64,000 nucleotides of DNA from assembly GCA_036245525.1 (NCBI GenBank), contig BTPG01000005.1, positions 211,164,916-211,228,915 of the forward strand, in the 5' to 3' direction. The DNA comes from Semisulcospira habei. Its lineage: Eukaryota > Mollusca > Gastropoda > Semisulcospiridae. Positions 10,555 through 19,953 of this stretch are shown here, in pieces. Both the position numbers and the translations under genes were made by a program. Below the pieces are notes generated by a model. It searched no databases. It was not told the DNA's origin and saw nothing but the letters and a program-made list of their open reading frames with translations. Position 1 is the stretch's first letter. Each line of letters opens with the position of its first letter.

Positions 10555-10603
10555 ATTGACTGCAGCAACACAAGTGACCGGTTTTGTGACCTTTAACCTG
10601 GGT
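10555..10603 (+). CDS. Candidate exon (unproven)
   Basis: It follows a strong acceptor (GACTTCTTTTTCAG, with TTTTATTTTCCC upstream). The frame with one leading base reads LTAATQVTGFVTFNL to a weak donor, TGG|GTATAG. It resembles an extracellular beta-strand segment, but no family can be assigned. Confidence 0.22.
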
Positions 10604-11190
10604 ATAGCGGACCGCGAAAGCCGCCGTGCCCAGTGCTTCCATCCATTTTGTACACATCACATTTATATCCGTGCCCTCAGTATCGACACTATTTTCCATA
10701 ATTCACGGTTTCAATTTATCCCACTCTGCCTTTTCATACCTACACTTAGAGGGACGGTTATTCAGTTGCACCTGCACTACTCGACTCAGGCCCGAGATGA
10801 AGCATAGTGGTTAAAGGGAGACGATCGCTTCCAAACGGATCATGCCCGACCGACCACGAGTGATTCAGCATAGAGGCGTGGGAGATCGAGCTGACATAGT
10901 TCGATCTATGGCTGTGGGTTGCTGGTTGTGCGTCAATTGGTCATTGTTTAGCAGCAGAAAATTGGCATCCATAATATCTTCAGCTTGTTTCCTTGCAATG
11001 GGAGCATTTGGTTGAATCCCTTCACACAGGGGCACGACCGGTGTTGAGTGAACATTTAGCCTGTCTCCCATCATGACCCAGGTATCGTCCGCTCGCTATT
11101 GCTTTGATACAGCATGGCTGTGTTTCGCCGTGTGAAAGCCTCGCCGTTCAGAATGCAGTTGACCGCGATTTGGGGTTAAACATGGATTCA
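10604..11190. other. Unannotated stretch
   Basis: Nothing beyond short open frames without motifs. Confidence 0.4.
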
Positions 11191-11196
11191 CATTGG

Positions 11197-11275
11197 TCTC
11201 AGCAAGAAACAAGAATCCTCATGAGCCCCTGCGACTGCGGCGGGGACTAACGAGATTCTACTCATGTCTTTCGCA
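11197..11275. mobile_element. HP3 degenerate copy
   Basis: CAAGAATCCTCATGAGCCCC then GACTAACGAGATTC are recognisable. The arms carry several mismatches. Confidence 0.75.
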
Positions 11276-11565
11276 GCGGTTGGATCGTGTCGTGTTTACT
11301 TTTTCGCGTCGGTGATGGCGGATTTAATCAGTGCTTCCTACCAACTAATTCTCAGCTTGGCCATGCCCTGATATCAGAGTCATTTGTAAGAAAAGGTGAT
11401 ACGTTGCCTACAAGTGGATGGCTGGGCTTCATAACCCGTGACAAGTTGCCCACTTCAAACTAAGACTAATAAGGTTTCACCTTCATTGCCCATGGCCGGC
11501 ATGACGAAGGTTGACGACAGCGCACCAGTCCTCCAGGCCAGAACGTGCCCACAAAGTCGTGTCAG

Positions 11566-11632
11566 CAAGAGCTACACAGCCTCAGCAATTGCGGGGGCTC
11601 GTGAGGATCTATGTCTCTTGCTGAAAGCACTT
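11566..11632. mobile_element. HP3 degenerate copy
   Basis: The right arm GGGGGCTCGTGAGGATCTAT then GTCTCTTGC is good. The left arm is badly decayed. Confidence 0.75.
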
Positions 11633-11894
11633 TGTTAGTATCCATGTGTCATGGAACGGCCCGGGCTGGGGCTGTTTTGCTTTGAATTGACAGACGTTCA
11701 GACGCGGTACAACGCGCGTACAGCGGCAGTGACGGGCTGAACTTGACACACAACAGTTTATTTCAGTCATTTCCAGACTAAAGCCCTTTCAAGTTTTGCT
11801 TCAGAATCTTCACACAGACAGAAATATAAATGATGGACTACATTGCTGACATAGGCCAGAAGTGGACTTCTCGCTTCCCAGTAAGCAAACGTTT

Positions 11895-11962
11895 ACGGAC
11901 TGACGTCGGCCGCAGTGTGCATGGTTGTGCGCGGGCCCACTGCGGCCGGCCGTGACGGCCCA
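11895..11962. repeat. HP5 imperfect palindrome
   Basis: GACGTCGGCCGCAGTG pairs with CCCACTGCGGCCGGCCGT around GCATGGTTGTGCGC. Confidence 0.75.
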
Positions 11963-12282
11963 AAGTTGTTGTGTTTACCGTGCTGGTCCATCGTATTTCA
12001 TACGTCCACATGTCAGCTTTAAGAAGGATGTTGACTTCTCGCTTGACAAAGAAGTAGTCCGTAATGTTTCTACGTGTGTGTATGTCAAGAAGGTTTAAAA
12101 CGGCTGTGCTCGGGCTCCCTGCGGCCGCCGACGCCGTTCCGAACTGAAGTGGTTTAGCTTACCGGGCCGTGTTGGGAAGTTTTAACCCGGGTATGCAAGA
12201 AACTTGTACTTTCTGAGCGCGTTTCTTTCTTTGCTGGAAATTCTTTTTAGCACATGATAATACTAACAAACCTGCGTGCAAA

Positions 12283-12362
12283 TGTCAGTGTGTGTATGCG
12301 CTGTCAGTGTGTGTATGCGCTGTCAGTGTGTGTATGCGCTGTCAGTGTGTGTATGCGCTGTC
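12283..12362. repeat. 19-bp minisatellite, four units
   Basis: The unit TGTCAGTGTGTGTATGCGC is repeated four times with almost no variation. Confidence 0.95.
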
Positions 12363-12440
12363 ATCATTGAAAACAACCCATGGGTCCTCTCAGTATGCAC
12401 AGCAACTCGAAAGGAATCCGCCCCAGGCAAAGAAAAAAGT

Positions 12441-13003
12441 AACCCTTTTACCGCCGAGGAAAAAGTGAACACGATCCAACTCGGCAAGAGGTCTAGATCC
12501 TCCTGAGCCCCCCGCGACTACGGTAAGTTAGTGCCGCGACTGCGGTAAGTTAGTGCCGCGACTGCGGTAAGTTAGTTCCGCGACTGCGGTAAGTTAGTGC
12601 CGCGACTGCGGTAAGTTAGTTCCGCGACTGCGGTAAAGTTAGTGCCGAGACTGCGGTAAGTTAGTGCCGCGACTGCGGTAAGTTAGTGCCGCGACTGCGG
12701 TAAGTTAGTTCCGCGACTGCGGTAAAGTTAGTGCCGCGACTGCGGTAAGTTAGTGCCGCGACTGCGGTAAGTTAGTGCAGCGACTGCGGTAAGTTAGTGC
12801 CGCGACTGCGGTAAGTTAGTACGACTGCGGTAAGTTATTGCGACTGCGGTAAGTTAGTGCGACAGTGGTAAGTTAGTGCGATTGCAGTCAGTTAGTGTAG
12901 ACCGATTTGCATCCACCTTTCTTGGACCGTGTTGGCTTTTGGTCGTTGAGTGAAACAAGGTTACGTACAGCGTACGCACGGATGCAGGGACCTAAGGGGT
13001 TAA
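12441..13003. mobile_element. HP3 element expanded by an internal minisatellite
   Basis: The left HP3 flank (AACCCTTTTACCGCCGAGG, GCAAGAGGTCTAGATCC) and right flank (ACCGATTTGCATCCACCTTT to GGGGTTAA, TTAA at 13000-13003) enclose a tandem array in place of the loop and right hairpin arm. The left end reads GTAACCC, one base short of TTAACCC. Confidence 0.88.
12514..12897 (+). repeat. About 22-bp minisatellite with splice-donor-like units
   Basis: About 18 units of GCCGCGACTGCGGTAAGTTA plus GT. Length variants occur, with an extra A in two units and 19-bp units at the 3' end. Every good unit contains CGGTAAGT, a close match to a 5' splice site. The same GACTGCGGTAAGTTAG sequence occurs as a single loop duplication in the HP3 copies at 30630 and 51018. 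Confidence 0.95.
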
Positions 13004-13690
13004 TACTTGGCAATATCCTGTTGACAAATGTATGCTGTGTACGTCTTATTAAATAATGCTGCACAACTGAAAGGGCGCACTGAACTTGATCAGGTTCGAA
13101 TGCATGCTCTTGCTTATGCCTGAAATAGCACGGCAATAGTAGACGTACAAGCAATCGCACGTAGTGTTGTATGAAACAGAACTTGATCCGACGGAGGTGC
13201 GTCACAAATGGTGTAGTGAAATTCAGTGGTTCAGAGTGGGCTTCTTCACCATCGTCGTGAAAATGCGAGCGTGACGTAGGCATGAAAACAATCTCTTGTT
13301 TAAAAGCGCCCTGTTTGACTGTGAGAGTGTGGATTATTTCTCGTGTCTGCTCTCTTGATCTGGCAATTGAAATGGTGAGTACAAAGACCGTGAACTGGTG
13401 GACCAAAGCGGCGGGCATAATGTTGACATAATGCCATCAGGACCCGCCCATAATACATTTAACTCATTGGCGACGCGGATTTTTTGGCTTGGCCAACACC
13501 CAGAAACGCACAGATTTTCAGGTAAGTTTAAAACAAAAAATCGGAAAAAAGTGGTAAAGCTAGAATTTAAAAAAAAGTAAAGTGCATAATAATTCACCTT
13601 ACCTGATGTGTCCTCATGCCAAATTATATAGTAATCCAAAGAAATATTGATACATTTATTGTATGACAAAGTTGGTCACCATATACTCAT
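13004..13690. other. Unannotated stretch with an HP2-like half-end
   Basis: TTAACTCATTGGCGACGCGG at 13459 resembles the left half of HP2 with no partner arm. Otherwise nothing can be assigned. Confidence 0.4.
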
Positions 13691-13692
13691 TT

Positions 13693-13739
<47 letters not shown>

Positions 13740-13740
13740 G
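13693..13740. repeat. (TTG)n microsatellite
   Basis: About 16 TTG units. Confidence 0.97.
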
Positions 13741-13910
13741 CGGGAAACACAGTCATGGACATGGGGCAGTATCTGAAGACTATAGGGCCATTTATGATAT
13801 ATTTGTACATGGGACAAAACCCAAAAATGTATTGCAAATTGGTTGTCTCAGTCAATGAAAGAGTTCCTTCCCTTAGACAGGTGTACGCCACGTTTTGACT
13901 GACTCCCTTA

Positions 13911-14053
13911 GTGTTTGATGCTGACAACCGCACCTCCGGCCAGAACGACCAGGGACCAGACGGGAAAGTGTGTGTCTCTCTACAACAAACAAGTACGGCT
14001 TCTCGAAACCAACTAAGCTTGATCTTCTGTCGATCACACCGAGTACTGTCAAG
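13911..14053 (+). CDS. Candidate extracellular exon (unproven)
   Basis: It follows an acceptor with a fair pyrimidine tract (GTTTTGACTGACTCCCTTAG). The frame with two leading bases is open, with FDADNRTSGQNDQGPDGKVC, then a second Cys 22 residues later. It has an N-glycosylation-like NRT and paired cysteines. The donor is unclear (CGA|GTACTG or AAG|GTCGGT), and an HP1 element begins at 14059. The opposite strand is also open, so coding potential is not proven. Confidence 0.3.
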
Positions 14054-14058
14054 GTCGG

Positions 14059-14226
14059 TACTCATTCTGACGCCACCACAGCAGTAGGTCGACCATGATA
14101 GTCAGGTGATGCAGATAGCTGGCGCTATGGCGCCAAGCTATCTGGCATCACCTTGAACTCATGGTCGATCTGTGCCTGCTAATGCAGTCTCAGAGGCAGG
14201 GGATTTCGTGATGGGTAGATGGTTAA
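14059..14226. mobile_element. HP1 element
   Basis: A CTCATTCTGACGCCACCACA left flank leads into a hairpin with CAGATAGCTGGCGCTATGGC and its complement, and a TTAA lies at 14223-14226. A further piece of HP1 flank (GGTTGATCCATCTCCT) follows at 14247. Confidence 0.85.
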
Positions 14227-14335
14227 TGAGGCTGTATCCTTGTTCGATCATGGTTGATCCATCTCCTACTGTACAGCGTCCAGACTGCACGCATCAAGTT
14301 ACTCGGCGACTCGGTTATTCGGTTTTCTAGACAGT

Positions 14336-14530
14336 ATGAAGCAGCTCAAGGTAATGGATATTGAAGCATTTTACAAAGCACCTAAGGCCACCTGGATTCG
14401 GAGAGTGTTGTCTTCGGGCACAGACTGGAACCCTTTACTCACATCTCTTTATGATAGTATTAAACAGTGTGCAGTTTGTGGTGCCTATTTTGTAGAAAGT
14501 TTAGAGATGAAAAAAAAAAAAACTTTCTAG
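14336..14530 (+). pseudogene. Tx1/L1-like LINE fragment
   Basis: The frame reads MKQLKVMDIEAFYKAPKATW then IRRVLSSGTDWNPLL. This matches the segment just after the reverse transcriptase core of Tx1/L1-group LINE proteins (LKv.DIe.f...lK..WIrRvl...dW). It ends in an A-rich stretch. The neighbouring downstream piece of such proteins is what is seen at 63435 in a different copy. The fragment is short, so assignment is tentative. Confidence 0.5.
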
Positions 14531-14920
14531 AAAGAAGTGGCTGTTATTTTTAAAGAACATAATAATCTTTTTTGCCCCCCCGGGTATCGGCGCTTTCAAA
14601 AGCTAACCACTGTTCTTAAATCCACAGCTGCTGAAAAAAAAAATTCATTGAAGTCTGTTGACAATTGGGTTTCAAAAAACATTTTTACCTATGGATATGT
14701 AATGAACGATAATGGCGACATTGTCAGTTTTTAAGTGTTTTGTGGGGGGAAAAAAAAGTTACTCGGTGACTGAAAAGATCAGTCATGCAGCTCTAGCATG
14801 AAATGCATATTTTTAGCCCTGCTCGTGGTTATGGTGAAGATGACGAGCTTGATGGTGGCGCAGCAGTCTTTTCCATATTTGTATTGTACAGCAAACACAC
14901 TTCTTCTTGTTTCGTGTACA
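14531..14920. other. Unannotated stretch
   Basis: A 65-codon plus-strand open frame at 14537-14734 may belong to the adjacent LINE fragment but shows no motif. Nothing else is seen. Confidence 0.35.
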
Positions 14921-14921
14921 G

Positions 14922-14978
14922 GTCTATGGAGCTCTAGTCAGCGAGGAGGCGCAGGGTGTGCTGAACGTCACAGTCTAG
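14922..14978 (+). CDS. Candidate exon (unproven)
   Basis: A strong acceptor (CTTCTTCTTGTTTCGTGTACAG) opens a phase-0 frame, VYGALVSEEAQGVLNVTV, then TAG at 14976-14978. The G-V-L-N-V-T-V ending resembles the last strand of an Ig-like or cadherin-like domain. No good donor was found, and its end phase does not fit the next candidate exon at 16272. Confidence 0.25.
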   Translation, partial: VYGALVSEEAQGVLNVTV

Positions 14979-15119
14979 CAGTGATTTGAAAGCAGACAGA
15001 GTTGGAGCATGTCTGACATGACACTGAGTGTACTGTCGTTTGGAATCATCTTTACACTCGCTCATTTTTCATTGTCCAGCCATTGACCCCTGGATAGCAT
15101 GCTTAGTAGTCCTTTTCAT

Positions 15120-15252
15120 CCTGATACACTCACTGCTTGACATAAATTTGACTATGATAGTTCAAGGTTGGTGCCAGAATAGCTTGGCGCCTCAGGCGCC
15201 AAGCTATTCTGGCACCACCCTTGAACTAAAATAGTTGATCTATCTCCTAATC
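15120..15252. mobile_element. HP1 element
   Basis: Near-perfect palindrome at 15159-15227 (AGTTCAAGGTTGGTGCCAGA and so on, loop TCA region). The outer flanks are partly eroded. Confidence 0.88.
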
Positions 15253-15725
15253 TGCAAAAACAAGGTAAATCCACAAAAAGAAAGAGACAATGCACCACAG
15301 TGTCGCCCTATGCGGAGCGCAGCCAAGCAAAGCAAAGTGAATGTGTAAGTGCCGCTCAGTTCAGTTCATAAAAGATGTTGATGTGTGAGATGTGAAAGAG
15401 TTATGTGTAAAGATTTTGTGGTGTTTACTTATGTCCATTTGGAATTTGTAGCTGTGTAAGTGCAGGGAGAAAATGTTCATAATCATGTTATAATGTTCTC
15501 ATGTCTGGTTTGTACTATTTGTTATAAATGTACCACAAACGAATTTCATTTCGAGATAATAAAGTAACTCTTATTCTTCGTCTTAATATGTAAATTGGCC
15601 TTTATAGGACAACAAACACATTTTAACAAATCAGCCTCAGGATTCAGTATCTACTTTTGATGTTCTGTAGAATTTGTCACGTGCTCAGTCCATTGCCGCG
15701 AGAAAAACTAAACACGATGCAATTG

Positions 15726-15789
15726 AAGAGACATAGATCCTCATGAACCCCCGCAGTCGCGGGGGCTCATGAGGATCTATGTCTCTTGC
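15726..15789. mobile_element. HP3 hairpin element
   Basis: Arms GAGACATAGATCCTCATGAA and its complement meet at GCAGTCGC. They are nearly perfect. Left-flank motifs (CACGATGCAA) are present upstream. Confidence 0.92.
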
Positions 15790-15805
15790 TGGCGCCACTT
15801 GTAGA

Positions 15806-16180
15806 TGGTTGTTTGGTTGTACATTGCTTAACGTCTCGACAGCAAGAAGACTTTCTCAGGACGTGCCTGCACTGCTTGTGAAAAAACAAAACAAAAATAA
15901 ACAGAATATTGAATGTGTGTCGCCAGCCGGTCTAATACGCTAAATAAAGCTAAGACCATTTAGCAACACACATCCAATATCAAGAGCTACAGGCAGCGCA
16001 GACAGTAGGGAGAGTTTAAAAAAGGAAAAAAAAACAGGTGAATGGACCAAGGGTAGACAGAAACATATGCCCCAGAATAGAGGGAAAAACCCACCCTGTG
16101 GGGCTGACCAGGGTGACCCTGGGAACTAAAAAGTAGTTAACCCCACCCATGTCCTCCAGGGCAGACCCGGGTGGGGGGCG
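15806..16180 (-). mobile_element. SINE-like retroposon S4
   Basis: Reverse-oriented S-family copy with a short target duplication, CTTGTAGA, at 15798-15805 and 16181-16188. It abuts the HP3 element on its left. Confidence 0.85.
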
Positions 16181-16271
16181 CTTGTAGAGCTGAAAGAACC
16201 GAGATTGCAGGAGCACCATCAGCCACAACCGGTAGTGAAGGGGTTACAACGCTTTCCTTGTCTGTCTGTAG

Positions 16272-16318
16272 ATGCGCGGAGTTGTTCCTGGGCAGCAGCT
16301 GTGACGCAAACGGGAAAG
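16272..16318 (+). CDS. Candidate exon of a membrane protein, juxtamembrane part
   Basis: This 47-bp exon is bounded by a strong acceptor (CTTTCCTTGTCTGTCTGTAG) and a strong donor (GGAAAG|GTAAGA). With one leading base it reads CAELFLGSSCDANGK, a short two-cysteine extracellular segment, and ends one base into a codon. That phase joins exactly to the transmembrane exon at 17290, whose first two bases complete a Glu codon. The upstream exon must end two bases into a codon; none was identified with confidence. Visible splice signals and phase support it. No homologue is known to me. Confidence 0.5.
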
Positions 16319-16432
16319 GTAAGACAGTTCATTAACTTTGCTCATTCAGAGGCGCCCCGCATCAATAACTGCGCAAGCGTCGGCTCATTAGCCCAGGAAG
16401 CCGCAACAAACAAAAAAAAAATTCATTAACTC

Positions 16433-16535
16433 ACTCAAAGTGCTCGCATCAATAGCTGCGAAATTGTCGTGTAGCGTTGCCGGCGGCAGCAGTAAACATA
16501 TATTCCGCAGCTATTGATGCGAGGCGCCCTGTATG
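16433..16535. repeat. Palindrome (CTCGCATCAATAGCTGCG arms)
   Basis: CTCGCATCAATAGCTGCGAA on the left pairs with CCGCAGCTATTGATGCGAGG on the right around about 60 bp. A related half (GGCGCCCCGCATCAATAACT) lies at 16350, so a second decayed copy is adjacent. Confidence 0.8.
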
Positions 16536-16644
16536 GGTGATTAGACTCAAAAAAAGATAATGATGATAAGGGCAGCGACCGCGACCGTTTCGTCTTTTTA
16601 TATGTGTAATGGTCTGTGAGTTTCCACCTTACACCATGCTCCAG

Positions 16645-16738
16645 TTTTAGTGTCCGTGACAGTGATGCGACGCTGCATTGTGTGTCATTCTGTGATAATG
16701 GGCCCAAAATCAGCGACCATACAGCACATATAGTTAAT
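16645..16738 (+). CDS. Candidate exon (alternative, unproven)
   Basis: After TTACACCATGCTCCAG a frame reads FSVRDSDATLHCVSFCDNGP and continues to a donor-like AAT|GTAAGC. It looks Ig-like (ATLHC), but its phase does not fit between the exons at 16272 and 17290. It would have to be alternative or spurious. Confidence 0.22.
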
Positions 16739-16779
16739 GTAAGCCAATTCGTTTACACATTGAAAGTGATAAATGCTAC

Positions 16780-16831
<52 letters not shown>
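16780..16831. repeat. (AAT)n microsatellite
   Basis: About 17 AAT/TAA units. Confidence 0.97.
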
Positions 16832-17142
16832 TAATAACAATAACAACATGGTTTATTTTATTGTAGGCCTATAACCTGTTGTGCGTGTAGTGATTCACTT
16901 GTTCATCTGTCTGCCACTTTATTAAAATGAATTTCCCTCTGGACAATCACGTATTATTATGATATCAAAAATAATCCCGTAGACGCCAGTAGTGCGTTTT
17001 GCACTGGTTGTTATACACCCACACATCACATTACAAAATATGCTGTGATCAAAAGGACTCGGATGAGCACGCTCAAACAAATATTTATAGTTTTTTGTGT
17101 TCCTTATGGCAACTGGCATCATTACAGTCATGTTGATGGACG

Positions 17143-17221
17143 TTAAATCATTCGAGACGTGCCGCCTCAGGATACGCGGCTCTGCCGCGTATCCGGAGAC
17201 GGCAGGTCTCGAATGAGTTAA
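17143..17221. mobile_element. HP2 hairpin element
   Basis: TTAAATCATTCGAGACGTGC on the left, GGATACGCGGC core, and TCTCGAATGAGTTAA on the right. TTAA at both ends and a few arm mismatches. Confidence 0.92.
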
Positions 17222-17289
17222 TTTACCATTTTGTATTTAGTATTGAACTGCTGTTTTAACTCCTGCTGTCCGTGGTCTGTGTGGAACAG

Positions 17290-17384
17290 AGGTTCTGATC
17301 ATCGCCTGCAGTGTTGTTGGCGGCCTTCTCGTGCTGACGGGCCATCTTCTGCCTCATCTGTATGTGCACTTCACGCCGGTCCAG
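17290..17384 (+). CDS. Candidate transmembrane exon of a single-pass membrane protein
   Basis: This 95-bp exon has an acceptor with pyrimidine runs (CTGCTGTTTTAACTCCTGCT upstream, GGAACAG at the junction) and a strong donor, CCAG|GTGAGT. After two bases that complete a codon, the frame gives 31 residues beginning VLIIACSVVGGLLVLTGHLL and continuing with PHLYVHFTPVQ. The first about 20 residues are uniformly hydrophobic and match a membrane-spanning helix. Its entering phase fits the 16272 exon. Its leaving phase (0) fits the exon at 18417 but gives a stop three codons into the exon at 17952. The extracellular side, to the left, is not resolved. The family is unknown. Confidence 0.5.
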
Positions 17385-17454
17385 GTGAGTCGCTTGTAGA
17401 CGACATCATCCACAGATAGTTCACGCGAATGCTGCACCGTCTACCCAGTACGCA

Positions 17455-17490
17455 ATGGTCGTCGGCCCGAAGTCGTTTTGCTCCTGGGAT
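17455..17490. repeat. HP5 half-element
   Basis: GTCGGCCCGAAGTCGTTTTG then CTCCTGGG matches the right end of the HP5 copy at 31556 (GGCCCGAAGCCGTTTTGCTG). No left arm. Confidence 0.6.
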
Positions 17491-17726
17491 ACAGGTCAAC
17501 GCCACGGTACAGGTCAAGGCCACGGTAATCTGAAGGTCCTCGAGCCGTCGTCAGCCATGGTTCTGCCGTTACCTGGCAACAGCCAATATGTCCATTTTTG
17601 ATAGAAAGCGAAGAAAGAAAAACCGTTAGACGTTTGGGGTTTAACGTCTATTGTCCACCACGAAGGTGAGTTCAAAGACGGGACACCGAGTGGGTTCTGG
17701 ACAAATTTTTACCTCAGCTGATTTGT

Positions 17727-17765
17727 AAGGCGAGACTTTTTCTTTTTGTACAATGATAATCTCGC
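17727..17765. repeat. Small hairpin
   Basis: AAGGCGAGA and TCTCGCCTT are separated by about 20 T-rich bases. Confidence 0.6.
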
Positions 17766-17951
17766 CTTTCTCAAAAGTCGATGCACTGGCTTTTGCGATT
17801 TAATGACAGATTAGATAATGAGGATGATGATGTGTGGTAATTAGGAGGATTATACGATGATGTTAATTGCACTATAGCTATGGTAATGATTACGACTACA
17901 ACGTCGAAATTATTCATGGCATCGATGACATTACTATCCTTTTCATTGCAG

Positions 17952-18118
17952 GAAATCTAGCCGCGATAGCACAGTGGGTTTTGGAAGCCTGGAAACCAGC
18001 TTGATCAAACTGCCCCGAGTGTGGATGAACAGCGCCCGCCCGTACGAGTTGCCTCCCCGAGATACACGACGCTGGAGTTACGTGTCCGAGCCCGTCACTG
18101 AGATACGTGGATGAATAT
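17952..18118 (+). CDS. Candidate alternative (stop-carrying) exon
   Basis: 167 bp with strong signals on both sides (CTATCCTTTTCATTGCAG and ATAT|GTGAGTAAA). Joined to the transmembrane exon in phase 0, it reads Glu-Ile-stop, so inclusion would end the protein just inside the membrane. Its length is not a multiple of three. One internal frame is open for about 50 codons to a TGA, and another is open over its 3' end (SLRYVDEY) in the phase of the next exon. It may instead contain an old frameshift. It is best described as a splice-bounded segment of uncertain reading. Confidence 0.35.
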
Positions 18119-18133
18119 GTGAGTAAATTGAAG

Positions 18134-18168
18134 AAGGGGGGTGGGGGGTGGGGGGTGGGGTGGGTGGG
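18134..18168. repeat. G-rich tract
   Basis: Runs of GGGGG separated by T. Quadruplex-prone. Confidence 0.8.
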
Positions 18169-18170
18169 CA

Positions 18171-18316
18171 TTAACTCTTTTAGCCACAACGTACTACAAC
18201 AGGAGATGCATCGATCATGATAATTGAAGGATAGTGCGCAGATTAGTTTGGCGCCATCATCCGCCAAGCTAATCTGGCACTATCCATCAATTATCATAGG
18301 TCGATGCATCTCTGGC
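18171..18316. mobile_element. HP1 element, right end truncated
   Basis: TTAA at 18171-18174, flank CACAACGTACTACAACAGGA, and a hairpin centred near GGCGCCATCATCCGCC. The right flank stops after the GCATCTC motif. Confidence 0.88.
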
Positions 18317-18416
18317 ACATAAACTTCGGCCCGATGGCCCTGTAAATACTGAAATAACTGGAATACTACTGCAATAACATGACTGACAGAAGGTGCGTTA
18401 CGATGTTTGTCGGCAG

Positions 18417-18518
18417 ATGATGGATGACTACGTGCACGCAGAGACCTTGCCGCTGCCCCGCTCACACGACGCCAAGAAGAAATACTATGCTGCTTATCCC
18501 ACGCACACTGGCACACTG
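18417..18518 (+). CDS. Candidate cytoplasmic-tail exon
   Basis: Exactly 34 codons, phase 0 at both ends, from TTTGTCGGCAG| to CACTG|GTCAGT. Both splice sites are only moderate. It reads MMDDYVHAETLPLPRSHDAK and continues KKYYAAYPTHTGTL. The sequence is hydrophilic, with tyrosines and a basic KKK, typical of a cytoplasmic tail. The other two frames have stops at once. It joins in phase to the transmembrane exon at 17290 and to the exon at 19954. Confidence 0.42.
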
Positions 18519-18564
18519 GTCAGTAACCTTCATCGCCTCACCGTAGTTAGTTGGTTATTGAAGT

Positions 18565-18645
18565 TTAACTCATTCGAAACGCGCCACGTGCGGATACGCG
18601 GCTTTATGTCGCGTAACCGAATGCGGCGTGTCTCGAACGAGTTAA
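18565..18645. mobile_element. HP2 hairpin element
   Basis: TTAACTCATTCGAAACGCGC on the left and GTCTCGAACGAGTTAA on the right. TTAA at both ends, with more mismatches than the 1291 copy. Confidence 0.9.
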
Positions 18646-18768
18646 TGCTGAGCTGCTAGGGACATTTCAATGAGGCTTCTACCGTTGACGAAGCGTCCCA
18701 TGATTGAGCTTCTGTTGAATTGACCTGTGGTGTGTGCTGGTCTCAAGTTAAAAGCGCACGACCTTCCG

Positions 18769-18973
18769 TTAACCCCTCCACTGCCGAGATAAAGTGAACG
18801 CGATCCAACTGCAAGAGACATAGATCCTCATGAGCCCCCGCGACTGCGGGGGATCATGAGGATCTATGCCACCTGCTGAGACCAATTTGTGTCGCATGTT
18901 GCTTGGACGTGGGTTTTTTTTTCTGTTGAATGAAGAAAGAGATCAGAATTTACAGTGGACTGGAAAGGGTTAA
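18769..18973. mobile_element. HP3 element, full length
   Basis: Best complete HP3 copy, with TTAACCCCTCCACTGCC at the left and GGACTGGAAAGGGTTAA at the right, 205 bp. The hairpin at 18819-18878 has long arms around CGACTGCG. It shows that HP3, like HP1, is bounded by TTAA plus CCC. Confidence 0.95.
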
Positions 18974-19105
18974 ACTTGACCTTGTGCTGGTATGTGAATT
19001 TAGACCTAACGGCCATTATCGAAAGTGTCCAAACTCTGACCAGATCGCCATAGTCATTTAAAAAAAAAGTTCAATGTCAGTTGAAAGTAAACATCATGCG
19101 CCTTG

Positions 19106-19298
19106 CTAACACAGTTTATCCCAGGAGCGACATCCCCACAGTTTGAAGTTGCCCTGGACTGTATTTCAATTTTAGAGACAGATCGAGCATGATAGTTCAA
19201 GGGTGGTGCCTGTGGACGCCAAGCTATTCTGGCACCACATTTGAACTATCATACTCGATGCATGTCTTGGTGTGGTGTGTCGGGGCTGATTGATTTAA
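19106..19298. mobile_element. HP1 element (GAATAG subtype), reversed
   Basis: CTAACACAGTTTATCCCAGG at the left and TTTAAAT at the right. The hairpin left arm is shortened, so GTGGTGCC joins directly to TGTGGACGCC. The subtype is shared with 21971 and 30858. Confidence 0.85.
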
Positions 19299-19709
19299 AT
19301 GCATACGATATACCACCGCTTTCATGTACTTGACATGCGTCCTTTCAACTGCAATGTTAATATGGCGGCAGGTTTCAGCTACTTTCAAAGTTATTCTGGC
19401 TGTAAAATCTACAATAAGAAAAATTATGATAAAGAAATATTGACTGACTTTACCACTTAGATCACAAACCAAAGATGCAGCAATAATATGAAACCATTTA
19501 GCGCTGGACACACAAACAGTGAGATCTCCGTCAAATGGCTCACGTCAACTCACTGTTTGTTTGTTCAAAGCTGAGTGATTTCCCTTTGTATATGTAATAC
19601 GTCATTCTACCACGTACAGCTTAGTTTTGTTCTCATGAAAGCACTATACTTGTACTTTCCACCTGCCTGAAGCAAAACATCCAGGTCGAGCACTAAGACA
19701 GTCGTACGC

Positions 19710-19826
19710 TTAACTCGGAGTGACACCCTCACCGTGAGGAAGATGCAGTCCATCTGGATCGGCAAGAGGCATACATTTCCATGAGCCCCTATAGAATGCA
19801 AGGGTTCATGTAAATCTATGCCTGCA
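19710..19826. mobile_element. HP3 element, degenerate
   Basis: TTAACTCGGAGTGACACCCT at the left, then GCAAGAGGCATACATTTCCA and the complementary arm ending TCTATGCCTGC. Confidence 0.78.
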
Positions 19827-19953
19827 GATGGAATAAACTGGATGAAAGAATTACATAAGAATTCGTCTTTTTACGCATCTGCCGTGAATCAGGATGGGTC
19901 TTGAATAATTCAGACTATGTACTCTCTTATTTCTGTTGTGCTTTTCTGCACAG

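Noticed and set aside
12888..13418. 176-codon minus-strand open frame
   Set aside because: It begins in host-like DNA and ends in the HP3 right flank, with no domain-like pattern.
17594..17664. Possible exon with a basic KAKKEK start and AAG|GTGAGT donor after the transmembrane exon
   Set aside because: It overlaps a CGTTTGGGGTTTAACGTCT-type sequence that looks repetitive, and no acceptor choice restores the downstream phase.
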